Notes: generated by a model not told the origin, from the sequence alone. Counted from the stretch's first letter, positions 20,400 through 30,091 are shown. The stretch: DNA of 64,000 bases from Psychrobacter sp. bablab_jr014 (GCF_016464015.1 NZ_JACDXT010000019.1:234261-298260), one strand, 5' to 3'. Program-made: numbers and translations.

Positions 20400-20431
20400 A
20401 CCCATGTTACTTACAGTAGCATGGGTTTTTT
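20400..20431 (+). terminator. ilvC terminator
   Basis: Stem CCCATGTTAC / GTAGCATGGG (one G-U pair) with a 5-base loop and a following T6 run. Confidence 0.9.
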
Positions 20432-20604
20432 ATGGCTTAAACGGTCGCCAGTGCTGGCTTGAAATCGTAACAAAATACCTTATATAGATAGCTATCGGCT
20501 TGATGTGCAGTATTACGGATACAAGATGAAATGTCTTGTTTATGTTCAAAGCATACTAGCGGCGTACAGGTACTGATGGTGCAAATCATAAACAATCACC
20601 ATCA

Positions 20605-21060
20605 ATGAATAGATTTAGATATAGGTTATACGTTGTGCAAATATCAATTCCAGAATGGCTCGATGGGCAAACGATTTATGTGGTACTTAGCGCCGTAGTT
20701 GCTGTACTGATATGGATTGAAGGACAGATGCTAAAGCGTAGCGATGGCGCATTGCCCAAGTCTACCACCTTTCATACGTTCTCTTTGGTTGATACCGCGT
20801 GGTTTTTTGTCTCTTTATGGGTGCTCTATGCCGAAGACGGTATGTCCATCATGACCAGTGTGCCTGTGGCGTATAGCATTTATACTGTGTTTGGCTGGGT
20901 CTATGGCACGCGCTTGCTCAGACGTCGCGGTATTCCTGACTCTCCTGATGATTTGGTGATTCCACCTAAATATATTGCGTACAGTCAGTCCTTTGCACTG
21001 ATGTTTTTTGTACTGTGTTTGGTATCTTTGACGCACTTTAGCTGGGCGGGAATGCTTTAA
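20605..21060 (+). CDS. Small hypothetical inner-membrane protein
   Basis: A 151-residue protein that I do not recognise. It has three or four hydrophobic segments: about 26-41 (YVVLSAVVAVLIWI), 63-80 (TAWFFVSLWVLY), 84-103 (around VPVAYSIYTVFGWVYG) and 128-146 (ALMFFVLCLVSLTHF). The loop RLLRRRGIPDSPDD is probably cytoplasmic. No catalytic motif is visible. Neither ATG 20605 nor GTG 20635 has a clear ribosome binding site. It stands alone between ilvC and cspA. Confidence 0.6.
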   Translation: MNRFRYRLYVVQISIPEWLDGQTIYVVLSAVVAVLIWIEGQMLKRSDGALPKSTTFHTFSLVDTAWFFVSLWVLYAEDGMSIMTSVPVAYSIYTVFGWVYGTRLLRRRGIPDSPDDLVIPPKYIAYSQSFALMFFVLCLVSLTHFSWAGML

Positions 21061-21152
21061 AGTTTGATAAATAAGTGAAGTTGCACGGTCATTTTAAAGC
21101 TATCAATAAGTTACAAAACTTTTGAATTTAGTCTTCTCCAGTCCATAAAAGC

Positions 21153-21161
21153 TGCTATACT
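21153..21161 (+). promoter_or_regulatory. Extended -10 promoter of the cold-shock gene
   Basis: TGCTATACT, a TGn-extended -10 about 157 bases before the cold-shock gene start. It would give a 5' UTR of roughly 150 bases, similar in length to the long leader known for E. coli cspA. Confidence 0.5.
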
Positions 21162-21272
21162 AAGGCTGTACTTATGAAAATGAGAACAAAAATAGTAGGG
21201 TATCACTAGATAGTTTATTATGCTGTTTGAGGCATTTGCTCTTGGTTTGTGTAAGTATTTATCAATCAATCG

Positions 21273-21291
21273 GTAGCGACAAAGTCGTTAC
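21273..21291 (+). promoter_or_regulatory. Hairpin in the 5' UTR of the cold-shock gene
   Basis: Stem GTAGCGAC (21273-21280) / GTCGTTAC (21284-21291), one G-U pair, with an AAA loop, 26 bases before the ATG. It is a candidate structure for temperature-dependent translation; function is inferred from position. Confidence 0.45.
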
Positions 21292-21317
21292 GAATAGTTT
21301 AAGAGTTAGGAAAATTT

Positions 21318-21530
21318 ATGTCTGATAAAGTTGAAGGCACTGTAAAGTGGTTTAATGAAGCTAAAGGTTTTGGTTTTATCGCTCAAGACAACGGTGGACA
21401 AGATGTGTTCGCTCACTACAGCGCTATCCAAGGTAACGGTTTCAAAACCCTAGCCGAAGGTCAAAAAGTGTCTTTCATCTTAGGTGAAGGCAAAAAAGGC
21501 CCACAAGCTGAGCAAATCGAAGCTCTATAA
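21318..21530 (+). CDS. cspA: Cold-shock domain protein (CspA family)
   Basis: A 70-residue cold-shock domain protein. RNP1 (KGFGFI, residues 16-21) and RNP2 (DVFAHY, 29-34) bind single-stranded RNA or DNA. Such proteins melt RNA structure and help translation in the cold, consistent with a psychrotolerant host. It has a long AT-rich 5' UTR with a hairpin and an AGGA site near the start. The letter of the paralogue is uncertain. Confidence 0.93.
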   Translation: MSDKVEGTVKWFNEAKGFGFIAQDNGGQDVFAHYSAIQGNGFKTLAEGQKVSFILGEGKKGPQAEQIEAL

Positions 21531-21642
21531 TCTTCACTGTTAAATAGACATGCCTGACTGTCAGCCATTTTTATTTGCGATAAGATTAACAACAAGCCAG
21601 ATGATTTAGTTTGTTATAAAAATATTGTTTAGATTGTAATTT

Positions 21643-21674
21643 AAAAGCAGCCTATTAAATGGCTGCTTTTTTTA
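21643..21674 (+). terminator. cspA terminator
   Basis: Perfect 10-bp stem AAAAGCAGCC / GGCTGCTTTT with an 8-base loop and a T7 run. Confidence 0.94.
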
Positions 21675-22448
21675 TGCGTAAAAAATAGTTAAGAGCCGTA
21701 TACCATGACTCAAGTATGCGTCTTTTACTTTTTGGAATAGCAGAATGAATATATATCATAACTGAGGGTCTATTTATTTTTGTCTTAAAAATCTAATACT
21801 TGTAAGATATAAACAGTCTGGATTAGACACGCGTTGTCAAGAACCAATATCGCTGGCTTGTAATCGTAATATATGATGGTAAGATGATGGCTGATACCGT
21901 TATAAGGCGCGCCATATATGGCTTGTAGGGCAGCCTATTACGCTGCAGGGTGACGAGAAACGATACGGCTGTCTGTTAGATCGTTAGAGCGTACAAATTA
22001 ATAATAAGAAAGATAAAAACTTTTAGTACTGATTTATTGTGTGCAGATTGCGCTATCAGATATGGCAGTAAAGTGTCTTTTTGTCATTAAGAAGATAATG
22101 ACGATAAGCAGTGAGATATGGTGTGCTATGCTCTAAACGCTGCGTTTGCGCATAGAGCATTTATTTAGCGCTTAATTGTGTATATAAAAAGCTGTTTTGA
22201 TATAGCAAATTTTTGGCAAACTCAACATTGTATAAAAAGCACAATACCTTATGGGTAATAAATCCGTGACGCAGTATTCATGGCGCTATCTTGACCTTGC
22301 ATATAGGCTCACGCAAGATACATAGATTGGCAAAAAGAATAAAGCACAGGCATTCTGCTGCTATTCACCTATTTTTTTTCGAGTAACGTGTCCCCCATCG
22401 TGTGGCAAGTTTACTTTTTTATTGACAACAATTCATAAAGAGGAACGT
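21675..22448 (+). other. Long non-coding gap before etfB
   Basis: About 770 bases with no convincing gene. The clearest structure is a nested hairpin at 22128-22160: ATGCTCTA / TAGAGCAT outside, AAACG / CGTTT inside. It is followed only by a weak T-rich stretch, so it is not a clear terminator. The etfB promoter should lie in the right part, but I cannot single it out. Confidence 0.5.
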
Positions 22449-23201
22449 ATGAAAGCATTAGTCGCGGTCAAGCGTGTCATTGATTATAACGTAAAGGTTC
22501 GTGTCAAGGCTGACCAGTCAGGTGTAGACCTGTCAAACACCAAAATGTCTATCAACCCATTTGATGAAATCGCGGTAGAAGAAGCGGTGCGTCTAAAAGA
22601 AAAGGGCATTATTGACGAAATTATCGTCGCGTCAATCGGACCAAAAGAAGCACAAGAGCAAATCCGTACCGCACTAGCCTTGGGTGCGGATCGTGGTGTA
22701 TTGGTCGTTACTGAAGACAAAACGCAGCCACTACAAGTCGCTAAAATCCTAAAACAAATCGCTGAGCAAGAAGGCACTGAGATTGTCCTATTGGGCAAGC
22801 AAGCGATTGACGATGACAACAACCAAACAGGCCAGATGCTGGCAGCGTTGATGGGTGTCGGTCAAGGTACGTTTGCTTCAGAAGTGGTCGTTGAAGGCGA
22901 TAAAGTCAACGTCACTCGCGAAATCGATGGTGGTCTACAGACCGTAGCACTAGACTTGCCAGCCATTATCACTACCGACCTGCGTTTGAACGAGCCACGC
23001 TTTGCCAAATTGCCAAACATCATGAAAGCCAAGAAAAAGCCACTGGACGAAAAAACCCCAGCGGACTATGGTGTTGATATGACCTCAAAGCAAGAAATCG
23101 TCAAGGTTGTGCCACCTGCTGAGCGCAGTGCAGGTATTAAAGTTGCCTCAGTCGATGAACTGGTAGACAAGCTAAAAAATGAAGCGAAAGTAATCGGATA
23201 A
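22449..23201 (+). CDS. etfB: Electron transfer flavoprotein subunit beta
   Basis: A 250-residue beta subunit of ETF, which binds AMP and, with EtfA, passes electrons from acyl-CoA and other flavin dehydrogenases to ETF-quinone oxidoreductase. [20 protein letters not shown] at the start and [19 protein letters not shown] are typical. The ATG at 22449 has AGAGGA 5 bases upstream; an in-frame TTG at 22422 is less likely. etfA follows after 115 bases. Confidence 0.95.
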   Translation: MKALVAVKRVIDYNVKVRVKADQSGVDLSNTKMSINPFDEIAVEEAVRLKEKGIIDEIIVASIGPKEAQEQIRTALALGADRGVLVVTEDKTQPLQVAKILKQIAEQEGTEIVLLGKQAIDDDNNQTGQMLAALMGVGQGTFASEVVVEGDKVNVTREIDGGLQTVALDLPAIITTDLRLNEPRFAKLPNIMKAKKKPLDEKTPADYGVDMTSKQEIVKVVPPAERSAGIKVASVDELVDKLKNEAKVIG

Positions 23202-23316
23202 TCACGTCTAAACATTAGGTTAGGGCAGAGACAAGCCATTTGTTCACACACTAAACAATGGCGCTCATGCTCAACCAAAAACAGACGATAATGCGAATAA
23301 CAAAAGGATAAAAATC

Positions 23317-24249
23317 ATGGCAATTTTGGTATATGCTGAACATGACAATGCCAGTATCAAAAAAGCGACTCTAAGCACCGTTGCTGCAGCAAAGCAAATG
23401 GGCGACGACGTACACGTATTGGTTGCTGGTAGCGACAACGAAGCAGCAGCAAATGCAGCAGCACAGATTGAAGGCGTCAGCCGCGTACTACGCGCTGATA
23501 ATGCCGCCTATGCACACCAGATGGCAGAGAACATCTCGCTACTTGTAGCGGATCTTGCGGCAAACTACAGCCATATCGTAGCGCCAGCGACTACTACGGG
23601 CAAAAACTTTATGCCACGTGTAGCAGCGCTATTAGATGTCAGTATGCTGTCTGATGTGACTGCTGTGGTCGACGCACAGACCTTTGAGCGTCCTATTTAT
23701 GCAGGTAACGCGACCGCTACCGTAAAAACGACTGAAAACAAAGTCGTCGTGACGGTACGTACCACCAGCTTTGACGCCGTTGCTGCCACTGGCGGCAGTG
23801 CAGAGGTTGAGACGCTAGAGAATGTCCAAGACTCAGGCAAATCAAGCTTTGTTAGCGAAGAGATGGCAAAATCTGACCGTCCAGAATTGACTTCGGCAGA
23901 AGTGGTGGTGTCAGGTGGTCGTGCTCTAGCAAGCGGTGAAAACTTCACCAAATACATTGAGCCACTTGCCGACAAACTGGGCGCTGCTATCGGTGCATCA
24001 CGCGCTGCTGTCGATGCGGGCTTTGTACCGAATGATATGCAGGTTGGTCAGACGGGTAAAATCGTCGCGCCACAACTGTACATCGCTGCAGGTATCTCAG
24101 GTGCGATTCAGCATTTGGCAGGTATGAAAGACTCTAAGGTGATTGTCGCGATCAACAATGACCCAGAAGCGCCGATTGCCAGCGTCGCGGACTACTTCTT
24201 AGAAGCGGATCTATTCGAGGCACTGCCTGAGTTGACCAGCAAAATCTAA
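23317..24249 (+). CDS. etfA: Electron transfer flavoprotein subunit alpha
   Basis: A 310-residue alpha subunit. The C-terminal FAD-binding region is clear: [31 protein letters not shown] and [14 protein letters not shown]. Together with EtfB it forms the soluble heterodimer that carries electrons from beta-oxidation and amino acid catabolism. AAAGGA lies upstream of the ATG. ETF-quinone oxidoreductase is not encoded in this window. Confidence 0.95.
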   Translation: MAILVYAEHDNASIKKATLSTVAAAKQMGDDVHVLVAGSDNEAAANAAAQIEGVSRVLRADNAAYAHQMAENISLLVADLAANYSHIVAPATTTGKNFMPRVAALLDVSMLSDVTAVVDAQTFERPIYAGNATATVKTTENKVVVTVRTTSFDAVAATGGSAEVETLENVQDSGKSSFVSEEMAKSDRPELTSAEVVVSGGRALASGENFTKYIEPLADKLGAAIGASRAAVDAGFVPNDMQVGQTGKIVAPQLYIAAGISGAIQHLAGMKDSKVIVAINNDPEAPIASVADYFLEADLFEALPELTSKI

Positions 24250-24303
24250 GACAGTTAATAACAGCTGTTGATGCTAAGCGTTATTCAATCATTAGCATCA
24301 TTC

Positions 24304-24350
24304 AAATCCCGCTATCCTCACCATAACTGGTTGGGTAGCGGGATTTTTTT
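24304..24350 (+). terminator. etfA terminator
   Basis: Perfect 11-bp outer stem AAATCCCGCTA / TAGCGGGATTT, extended inward, followed by a T-run. Confidence 0.92.
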
Positions 24351-24374
24351 GTGTTGAGCGTTTTTTTGTAAACT

Positions 24375-24565
24375 TTAGGTTGTCTCTTCGTCTACTAAAT
24401 GATCAAGACACCACTGCCATACGGCATCTACACTAGGACGCGGTAAGGCGGTGCGCTTACGCACTAAGTAATAACTGGATTCAAGCGTCAAGGTCTTATC
24501 ATTAACAGGTATCAACAATCCTGTCTGCAATTCTTTTTTGATAAAGGCTTTAGGCGCAAGCGCTA
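24375..24565 (-). pseudogene. C-terminal remnant of a LysR-type regulator
   Basis: About 63 codons on the minus strand, ending in TAA at 24375. IALAPKAFIKKELQTG, SYYLVRKR and a final VDAVWQWCLDHL match the C-terminus of the GcvA-like LysR effector domain. The DNA-binding domain and most of the effector domain are missing. The homology stops at about 24550-24570, where the reverse strand becomes an EamA fragment. It is not expected to be functional. Confidence 0.7.
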
Positions 24566-24825
24566 TTGGCGCTGCGTACATTTTGTATTACTTTACGATT
24601 GATAAACTTGGCTCAGTGCGTGCGGCGGGTGCGACGTATATTGCGCCAGTCGTTGCAGTTATCATTGCTGCTTTCATCGGTGAAGAGATTACTACCTTCG
24701 AGATAGTAGCGCTGGTATTGATTACCGCTGGGGTCGTAATGATTCAACTCAATAAAAAGAAACAGGCCGCTATAACGCCTACAAAAAAAGAAGCGACAAA
24801 AAAAGAAGCGAAAGTCGCGCTATAA
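24560..24825 (+). pseudogene. C-terminal remnant of an EamA/DMT transporter
   Basis: About 85 codons with the last three membrane segments of an EamA-family exporter: IGAAYILYYFTIDKLG, YIAPVVAVIIAAFIGEE and IVALVLITAGVVMI, then a Lys-rich tail. A full member has about ten segments and 290-300 residues, so roughly 70 per cent is missing. It is joined head to head with the LysR remnant on the other strand. Confidence 0.7.
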
Positions 24826-24872
24826 CTCGGCGGATTGGCTTCTTTTTAAAAAAATACAATAATAATCAGTGC

Positions 24873-25685
24873 TTAAAATGAAGAAAGCTCTCGATAGCTG
24901 CGTTGGCGCAACGTCTCATACAAGCATAGTGACCCAGCAATCGCCACGTTAAGACTCTCTTGCCCATTGGGCTGCGGCAGCGCAATCGGGGTCGCTGAAT
25001 GTAGCAAAGTGGCCTCCACGCCTTGCCCCTCATTGCCCATCACCCACGCCAATGGCTCACGCAAATCATGCTGATAAATCAGCGTGTCGGTGTGCGAGCT
25101 GGTGGCAAGAAGGGGGACTTTGACTTCAGACAAAATGCTATCAATAGACACATCTTCATAAATCGTCAACGCGAACTGCGCGCCCATGCCCGCACGCAAA
25201 GTCTTTGGTGACCAAACTTGCGCGGTCATCGGCGTACAGATGACGGTATCAATACCGACTGCCGCCGCCGTGCGTAGCAGCGTACCGACATTGCCGCTGT
25301 CTTGCACATCATTGAGGATAAGACAATCACTGGTGATGGGCGCAAAATGAGGCGCAGGAATGTCAATCACCGCCATGATATCGACGCCTGTGCCCAGCGT
25401 ACGCAGGTTTTGATACAGTGCATCATCGAGCAGTAAGATGGGCGCATTCTCAGCTTGCAACTGTGACAGCAGCATTTGCACTTCAGGATGGCTTTGGCTG
25501 GCCTCAGACAACAACACTTGCGCAATGGGATAATCGCTACGCAGCGCGGCATCAATCAGATGGACGCCTTCAAGTACCGTCTGCTGTTGTTTTTTGCGCT
25601 GGCGAGCTTGGGTCAATAGCGCTTTGACACGCTTGATGGTCGGGTTTTTATCCGAATGAATCGGCTCAAAAGAGTAGGCAGTCAT
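24873..25685 (-). CDS. TrmH family (SpoU) RNA methyltransferase
   Basis: A 270-residue SPOUT methyltransferase. An N-terminal substrate-binding domain (about 10-95; IKRVKALLTQARQRKKQQQT) precedes the SPOUT domain with its three motifs: NDVQDSGNVGTLLRTAAAVG, VMGNEGQGV and LPQPNGQESLNVAIAG. Such proteins 2'-O-methylate rRNA or tRNA using SAM; the exact target is not evident. The Met at 25685 is chosen as the family-like start; the open frame extends 22 codons further. Confidence 0.85.
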   Translation of the reverse strand: MTAYSFEPIHSDKNPTIKRVKALLTQARQRKKQQQTVLEGVHLIDAALRSDYPIAQVLLSEASQSHPEVQMLLSQLQAENAPILLLDDALYQNLRTLGTGVDIMAVIDIPAPHFAPITSDCLILNDVQDSGNVGTLLRTAAAVGIDTVICTPMTAQVWSPKTLRAGMGAQFALTIYEDVSIDSILSEVKVPLLATSSHTDTLIYQHDLREPLAWVMGNEGQGVEATLLHSATPIALPQPNGQESLNVAIAGSLCLYETLRQRSYRELSSF

Positions 25686-25788
25686 AACAAAGCGCGGTGT
25701 CCTGATGAGAGATAAAAGAGGCGAGAAACGGGCAAAGGCTACGTTGGGCACTGACAGACCATCAGCGCCCAGTAGGTAGCAAGTACGA

Positions 25789-26769
25789 TTACGCTTTATG
25801 TGCTAGGTGTAGGTTTTTGACGTAATCAACTTCGTTTTTGCTGCCCAAGACCACAGGCACACGCTGGTGAATGTCGGTCGGGGTGATGTCTAAGATACGC
25901 TGCGTGGCATCGGTCGCGCCGCCGCCCGCACGTTCAATCAATAGGCTCATTGGATTGGCTTCGTACATCAGACGCAGCTTGCCCGCTTTATGCGCGTACT
26001 TGGTATCAAACGGGTAAGTAAACAGACCGCCGCGGCATAGAATGCGGTGTACATCACCGACCATCGCAGCGACCCAGCGGGTATTAAAGTCGCGACCACG
26101 GACGCCTGTTTCACCAGCAATCAGCTCATCGATATATTGCTGCATTGGGGCAAGCCAATAGCGGTAGTTTGAGCTATTAATCGCGTATTCACTGGTGTCT
26201 GGGGCAATTTGCACGCGCTCATTGACCATCACATAATCGCCGCTGTCTGGGTCGAGGCTAAACATGACCACATCGCTATCAATGGTCAGTGCCAGCATGG
26301 TCGAGGTGCCATACAACAAATAACCTGCCGCCAGCTGCTTGTGCCCATGCTGCAAAAAGTCCGCGTCTTCGATTTGCTCGCCTTGGCGCTCGTACGGTAA
26401 GAACGAAAAAATCGTTCCGACCGCCATATTGATATCAATGTTTGATGAGCCGTCTAGTGGGTCAAAAAGTACCAGCAGCTCGCCGTCATTGTTGGCAGGG
26501 GTTGCATGGTCCAGCTCTTCTGAGGCAACGCCCGCGCAATGGGTATTTTTTGCTAAAGCGTCAAGCAACATGTCGTTGGCAAGCACATCGAGCTTCTTTT
26601 GTTCTTCACCTTGGACGTTTTGGTTGCCTGCCTCGCCCAAGATATCTGCCAATGCGCCTTTTTTAAGCAGTGCCGCAATATCTTTACCGATATCAGTGAC
26701 GGTAGTGATGACGCTACTGACAGCAGGATCAACGTCTTGGCGCGCTAGGTAATGGGTCAAGGTGGTCAT
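25789..26769 (-). CDS. fbp: Fructose-1,6-bisphosphatase class I
   Basis: A 326-residue gluconeogenic enzyme. The metal-binding signature [20 protein letters not shown] (103-110 for the core) and the substrate loop region with [19 protein letters not shown] are present, as is [21 protein letters not shown]. It is the Mg-dependent class I type. AGGA lies 6 bases before the ATG. It is divergent from pyrB with a 310-base gap. It could also act on the fructose 1,6-bisphosphate made by the fru operon product in this window. Confidence 0.95.
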   Translation of the reverse strand: MTTLTHYLARQDVDPAVSSVITTVTDIGKDIAALLKKGALADILGEAGNQNVQGEEQKKLDVLANDMLLDALAKNTHCAGVASEELDHATPANNDGELLVLFDPLDGSSNIDINMAVGTIFSFLPYERQGEQIEDADFLQHGHKQLAAGYLLYGTSTMLALTIDSDVVMFSLDPDSGDYVMVNERVQIAPDTSEYAINSSNYRYWLAPMQQYIDELIAGETGVRGRDFNTRWVAAMVGDVHRILCRGGLFTYPFDTKYAHKAGKLRLMYEANPMSLLIERAGGGATDATQRILDITPTDIHQRVPVVLGSKNEVDYVKNLHLAHKA

Positions 26770-26873
26770 AACAATTCCTAATAAATGCGATTATAATAAA
26801 AAAAGTGGGTTGCGGACTGGGTCTGGGTCGCTCGCAATTGAGGACAAATTCTGCCAATACGCGCAGGGTATCT

Positions 26874-26962
26874 TTGTCCGAACCATAAAATCAGCTACAC
26901 TATAGCTATTTGGTGCAAGATTATGCTGTACGCGCCTACCCAATCACTACTATAGGTAGTGA
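26874..26962 (+). promoter_or_regulatory. Putative pyrB promoter and leader hairpin
   Basis: TTGTCC (26874-26879), 16 bases, TACACT (26896-26901) is a reasonable sigma70 promoter reading toward pyrB. Downstream, TCACTAC / GTAGTGA (26944-26950, 26956-26962) forms a 7-bp hairpin in the would-be leader of about 170 bases. Nothing else stands out in the 26770-27079 gap. Confidence 0.4.
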
Positions 26963-27079
26963 AATAAGGGCTGATAGAGGTCACGGATATCATTGCGGTA
27001 AAGTGTAGCAAATTAGGGCCAAAAAGTCGTACTTATCCTCGTATTGACTCAATATAAACCAACTATAAGACGTGCCATT

Positions 27080-28135
27080 ATGCCAACCTCGATATCTGCT
27101 GTTTCGCCCAGTGATTATGCCAAGCTGGATTCTGATACCATCCAAAACAAACTCGATACTTCGCTAAGTCGCCCGCAGCTCAATGCTGATGGTGGCTTTC
27201 GGCACTTTTTGGGCGTAGAAGGCATGAGCCGCGCTCAGCTTGAAGCCATTATTCATAAAGCGGAGACGTTTTTTGATGACAATGGCCAGCTGATTAATCG
27301 CCCTGAGCTGGAAGGCTGCACGGTGATGAATCTATTTTTTGAGCCATCGACGCGGACACGCACCACGTTTGAAGTCGCTGAAAAACGCCTTGGGGCGAAT
27401 GTACTCAATATCGACATCGCCCGCTCAAGCACTAAAAAAGGCGAGAGTCTACGCGATACGCTGTGGAACTTGCAAGCGATGGCGGCAGATATTTTTGTCG
27501 TGCGTCATTCAGCGTCGGGTGCGGCACATTTTATGGCAACCGAAGTCACGCCAGATATTGCCATCATCAATGGCGGCGATGGCTGGCATGCTCATCCCAC
27601 TCAGGGCATGCTCGATATGTTAACCATTCACCGCGAAGCACCGCGCCCCTTTAGCGAGCTGTCAGTGGCGATTGTGGGTGATATCAAGCATTCACGCGTG
27701 GCGCGCTCGGACATCAGCGCATTACAGACGCTGGGCGTCAAAGACATTCGCGTGATTGCACCGCGTACCTTGTTACCAAAGGGCATGGAGCGCTTTGGCG
27801 TGACGGTCTATGAGGATATCGATAAGTGCTTTGCAGATTGTGATGTCATCATGGGTCTGCGTATCCAAAATGAGCGTATTGGCTCACCGCTACTGGCGTC
27901 ATCGAGCGAGTATTATAAGCAGTATGGCATCACGCCTGAGCGCGTCGCCCTTGCCAAGCCTGATGCGCTGGTGATGCACCCAGGACCGATGAACCGCGGG
28001 GTAGAGATTGCCTCTAGCGTGGCAGATGGTAATCAGTCGGTCATTCTAAAGCAGGTCAATAACGGCATTGCGATTCGTATGGCGGTGCTGTCGCTAGCGA
28101 TGGAAGGGCAGCGCGCGCACCAAGCCGCGCGCTAA
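27080..28135 (+). CDS. pyrB: Aspartate carbamoyltranscarbamylase catalytic subunit
   Basis: A 351-residue enzyme that makes carbamoyl-aspartate in pyrimidine synthesis. The carbamoyl-phosphate site [13 protein letters not shown] (STRTRT at 90-95) and [12 protein letters not shown] are present, as are [12 protein letters not shown] and [12 protein letters not shown]. The N-terminus is about 35 residues longer than in E. coli. The ATG at 27080 is preferred over an in-frame TTG at 27044. The inactive dihydroorotase homologue follows, the Pseudomonas-type arrangement in which the two form one complex. Confidence 0.94.
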   Translation: MPTSISAVSPSDYAKLDSDTIQNKLDTSLSRPQLNADGGFRHFLGVEGMSRAQLEAIIHKAETFFDDNGQLINRPELEGCTVMNLFFEPSTRTRTTFEVAEKRLGANVLNIDIARSSTKKGESLRDTLWNLQAMAADIFVVRHSASGAAHFMATEVTPDIAIINGGDGWHAHPTQGMLDMLTIHREAPRPFSELSVAIVGDIKHSRVARSDISALQTLGVKDIRVIAPRTLLPKGMERFGVTVYEDIDKCFADCDVIMGLRIQNERIGSPLLASSSEYYKQYGITPERVALAKPDALVMHPGPMNRGVEIASSVADGNQSVILKQVNNGIAIRMAVLSLAMEGQRAHQAAR

Positions 28136-28234
28136 GCAGACAGCTGCCTGCCCGTTGGCTGTATTTGGTCAAACGCTATCGGCAGCGCCTTGATTTGTTT
28201 TATTCTTTTTAGACTCAATACGGTAATAACGCTC

Positions 28235-29446
28235 ATGAATCATAATACCCGTGCAAACAGCACCAGCGCGACGCTTGTCAATCTACTTCCTGATAACTTT
28301 AAGACCCCTAACTTTTCTGACGACCAGCAAAAAAATATCCATGATGGCAACCACTGGCTATTGCCGCCGCTGGTAGATTTGTGTGCGCGTCTGCGTGAGC
28401 CAGGCCAAGAGCAACATGGCACGCTCGCGTCTGAAGGCCATGCCGCACGGGCAGGTGGTTTTTTGCATGTTGTTATCCCGCCTGATACCAAGCCTGTTTT
28501 AGAAAACGGCTCATTGTTAAAAGGCTTGCGTGAGCGTGCCTTTGATGACGGCGGTATTTATCTGCATATCATCGGTGCCCTGACCGCTGGGCTGGCGGGC
28601 GAGTGCCCTTCTAACATTGCAGGCCTCAAAAAAGGCGGCTGTATCGCAGTGTCGAATGCGCGTCGTCCGTTTGCCAATGATTTGGTACTCTTGCGCACGC
28701 TAGAATACGCTGCAACGTTTGGCATGAAAGTTTTCTTTTATCCCGATGAGCCAAGCCTGTCTAAAGACGGCGTGGCGCACGAAGGCTATATTGCCTCTTA
28801 TCATGGTCTACAAGGGATTCCGTGGATTGCGGAGACGGTCGCCTTATCCAAGCAGTTGTTGATGGTCGAAGAAACAGGCGTAGCCGCGCACTTTAGCCAA
28901 CTGACCTGCAAATCATCGGTCGAGCTGATGCGCTGGGCAAAAGGCAAAGGGCTGCCTGTGACCTGTGATGTGGCAATGCATCAGCTGTTCTTAACCGATG
29001 ACAACCTAGAAGGCTTCAACGCGCAGGCGTATGTCTTGCCACCGCTACGCAGTAACACCGACCAACAAGCGCTGCGTAAGGGCTTGCAGGACGGCACGAT
29101 TGATGCAATTTGTAGTCATCATGAGCCGCTAAGCAGCACCGCCAAGCAAGCGCCATTTGCCGAATGTACACCAGGCATTTCGAATGTCGATACCTTTATG
29201 GCGCTTGGCTGTCAATTGGTACGCGATGGTGTGTTGACCAAAGAAGCGTTGGTCGAAAAAATCTGTCTGAACCCTGCCAAAATTGCAGGCATCGAAGCGC
29301 ATTATGCAGACGTTGGCGGCGCGGTCTTGGTTGACCCTGAGCTGACATGGGTCGTTGATAAAGACACCATGTATTCTAATGGCAAAAACACCCCGTTCTA
29401 TCAGCAAACATTGCAAGGTCGCGTGGTGGAGACCTTCTTTGAGTAA
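28235..29446 (+). CDS. pyrX: Inactive dihydroorotase homologue (PyrC' / PyrX)
   Basis: A 403-residue dihydroorotase-fold protein that lacks the metal ligands. Where active enzymes have DxHxHxREP this has VDLCARLREPGQ; where they have a PHHL motif it has AMHQLFLTD; and the DHAPH-like site reads SHHEPL. In pseudomonads this kind of protein is a structural partner needed for PyrB activity. Start at ATG 28235. It lies about 100 bases after pyrB and probably shares its transcript. Confidence 0.88.
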   Translation: MNHNTRANSTSATLVNLLPDNFKTPNFSDDQQKNIHDGNHWLLPPLVDLCARLREPGQEQHGTLASEGHAARAGGFLHVVIPPDTKPVLENGSLLKGLRERAFDDGGIYLHIIGALTAGLAGECPSNIAGLKKGGCIAVSNARRPFANDLVLLRTLEYAATFGMKVFFYPDEPSLSKDGVAHEGYIASYHGLQGIPWIAETVALSKQLLMVEETGVAAHFSQLTCKSSVELMRWAKGKGLPVTCDVAMHQLFLTDDNLEGFNAQAYVLPPLRSNTDQQALRKGLQDGTIDAICSHHEPLSSTAKQAPFAECTPGISNVDTFMALGCQLVRDGVLTKEALVEKICLNPAKIAGIEAHYADVGGAVLVDPELTWVVDKDTMYSNGKNTPFYQQTLQGRVVETFFE

Positions 29447-29447
29447 T

Positions 29448-29954
29448 ATGCCCAAGGCCAAAGACAGTGCTGCGCCGCTGGCTGCCGATGACAGTCACGT
29501 TGCTAGTGAATCTGTCAAGGCGGTCGCGGTTTATGAAATTATCAAAGGGCTGGGTGCCCTGACTGCGGCAGGTGCGCTTTGGCTGTGGCATATCGATTTG
29601 ACCAAAGGGCTCGAGAGACTGGCGCATACGTGGCAGCAGCATTTTGGCAGTTTGCTTGCGCCGCAAGTTGAGAGCATCAGCAAAAGCGCTGAACAAGCCA
29701 GTGTCCACTGGATATATTTTTTGTTTTTAATACTTGCTTATGCCGCCTTGCGCTTTATTGAAGCGTACGGTTTGTGGCATGACAAGGTATGGGCATATTG
29801 GTTTTGCGTGATTGGCTATGGCGTGTTTATTCCCATTGAGCTGTATTACTTGATTGCGCATCCGTTTGATTGGTTTAAAGTAGGCGTGCTACTACTCAAT
29901 ATTACCGTTGTCACTGTCGTCTATCGCAATATGAAGCAAAAAGGACTGCTGTAA
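29448..29954 (+). CDS. DUF2127 family membrane protein
   Basis: A 168-residue protein matching DUF2127. It begins with VKAVAVYEIIKGLGALTAAG, has four hydrophobic segments, and carries the RFIEAYGLWHDKVWAYWF and IPIELYYLIAHP motifs typical of the family. Function is unknown. The ATG lies one base after the pyrX stop, so it is probably co-transcribed with pyrB-pyrX. A bidirectional terminator follows. Confidence 0.8.
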   Translation: MPKAKDSAAPLAADDSHVASESVKAVAVYEIIKGLGALTAAGALWLWHIDLTKGLERLAHTWQQHFGSLLAPQVESISKSAEQASVHWIYFLFLILAYAALRFIEAYGLWHDKVWAYWFCVIGYGVFIPIELYYLIAHPFDWFKVGVLLLNITVVTVVYRNMKQKGLL

Positions 29955-30004
29955 TTATTGAAATAAAAGCGGTGTTATTAAAAAATAGGTAAAGTTTTAA
30001 TTGT

Positions 30005-30062
30005 AAAAGGCAAACCAAGACAAAAACGCCTGTGTGCATTGGATGTCTGGTTTGCCTTTTTT
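30005..30062. terminator. Bidirectional terminator, DUF2127 / antiporter
   Basis: Perfect 13-bp stem AAAAGGCAAACCA (30005-30017) / TGGTTTGCCTTTT (30048-30060) with a 30-base loop, between convergent genes. Confidence 0.88.
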
Positions 30063-30091
30063 AGGCTTGGCTGGTCTTTATATTCAGCTAT

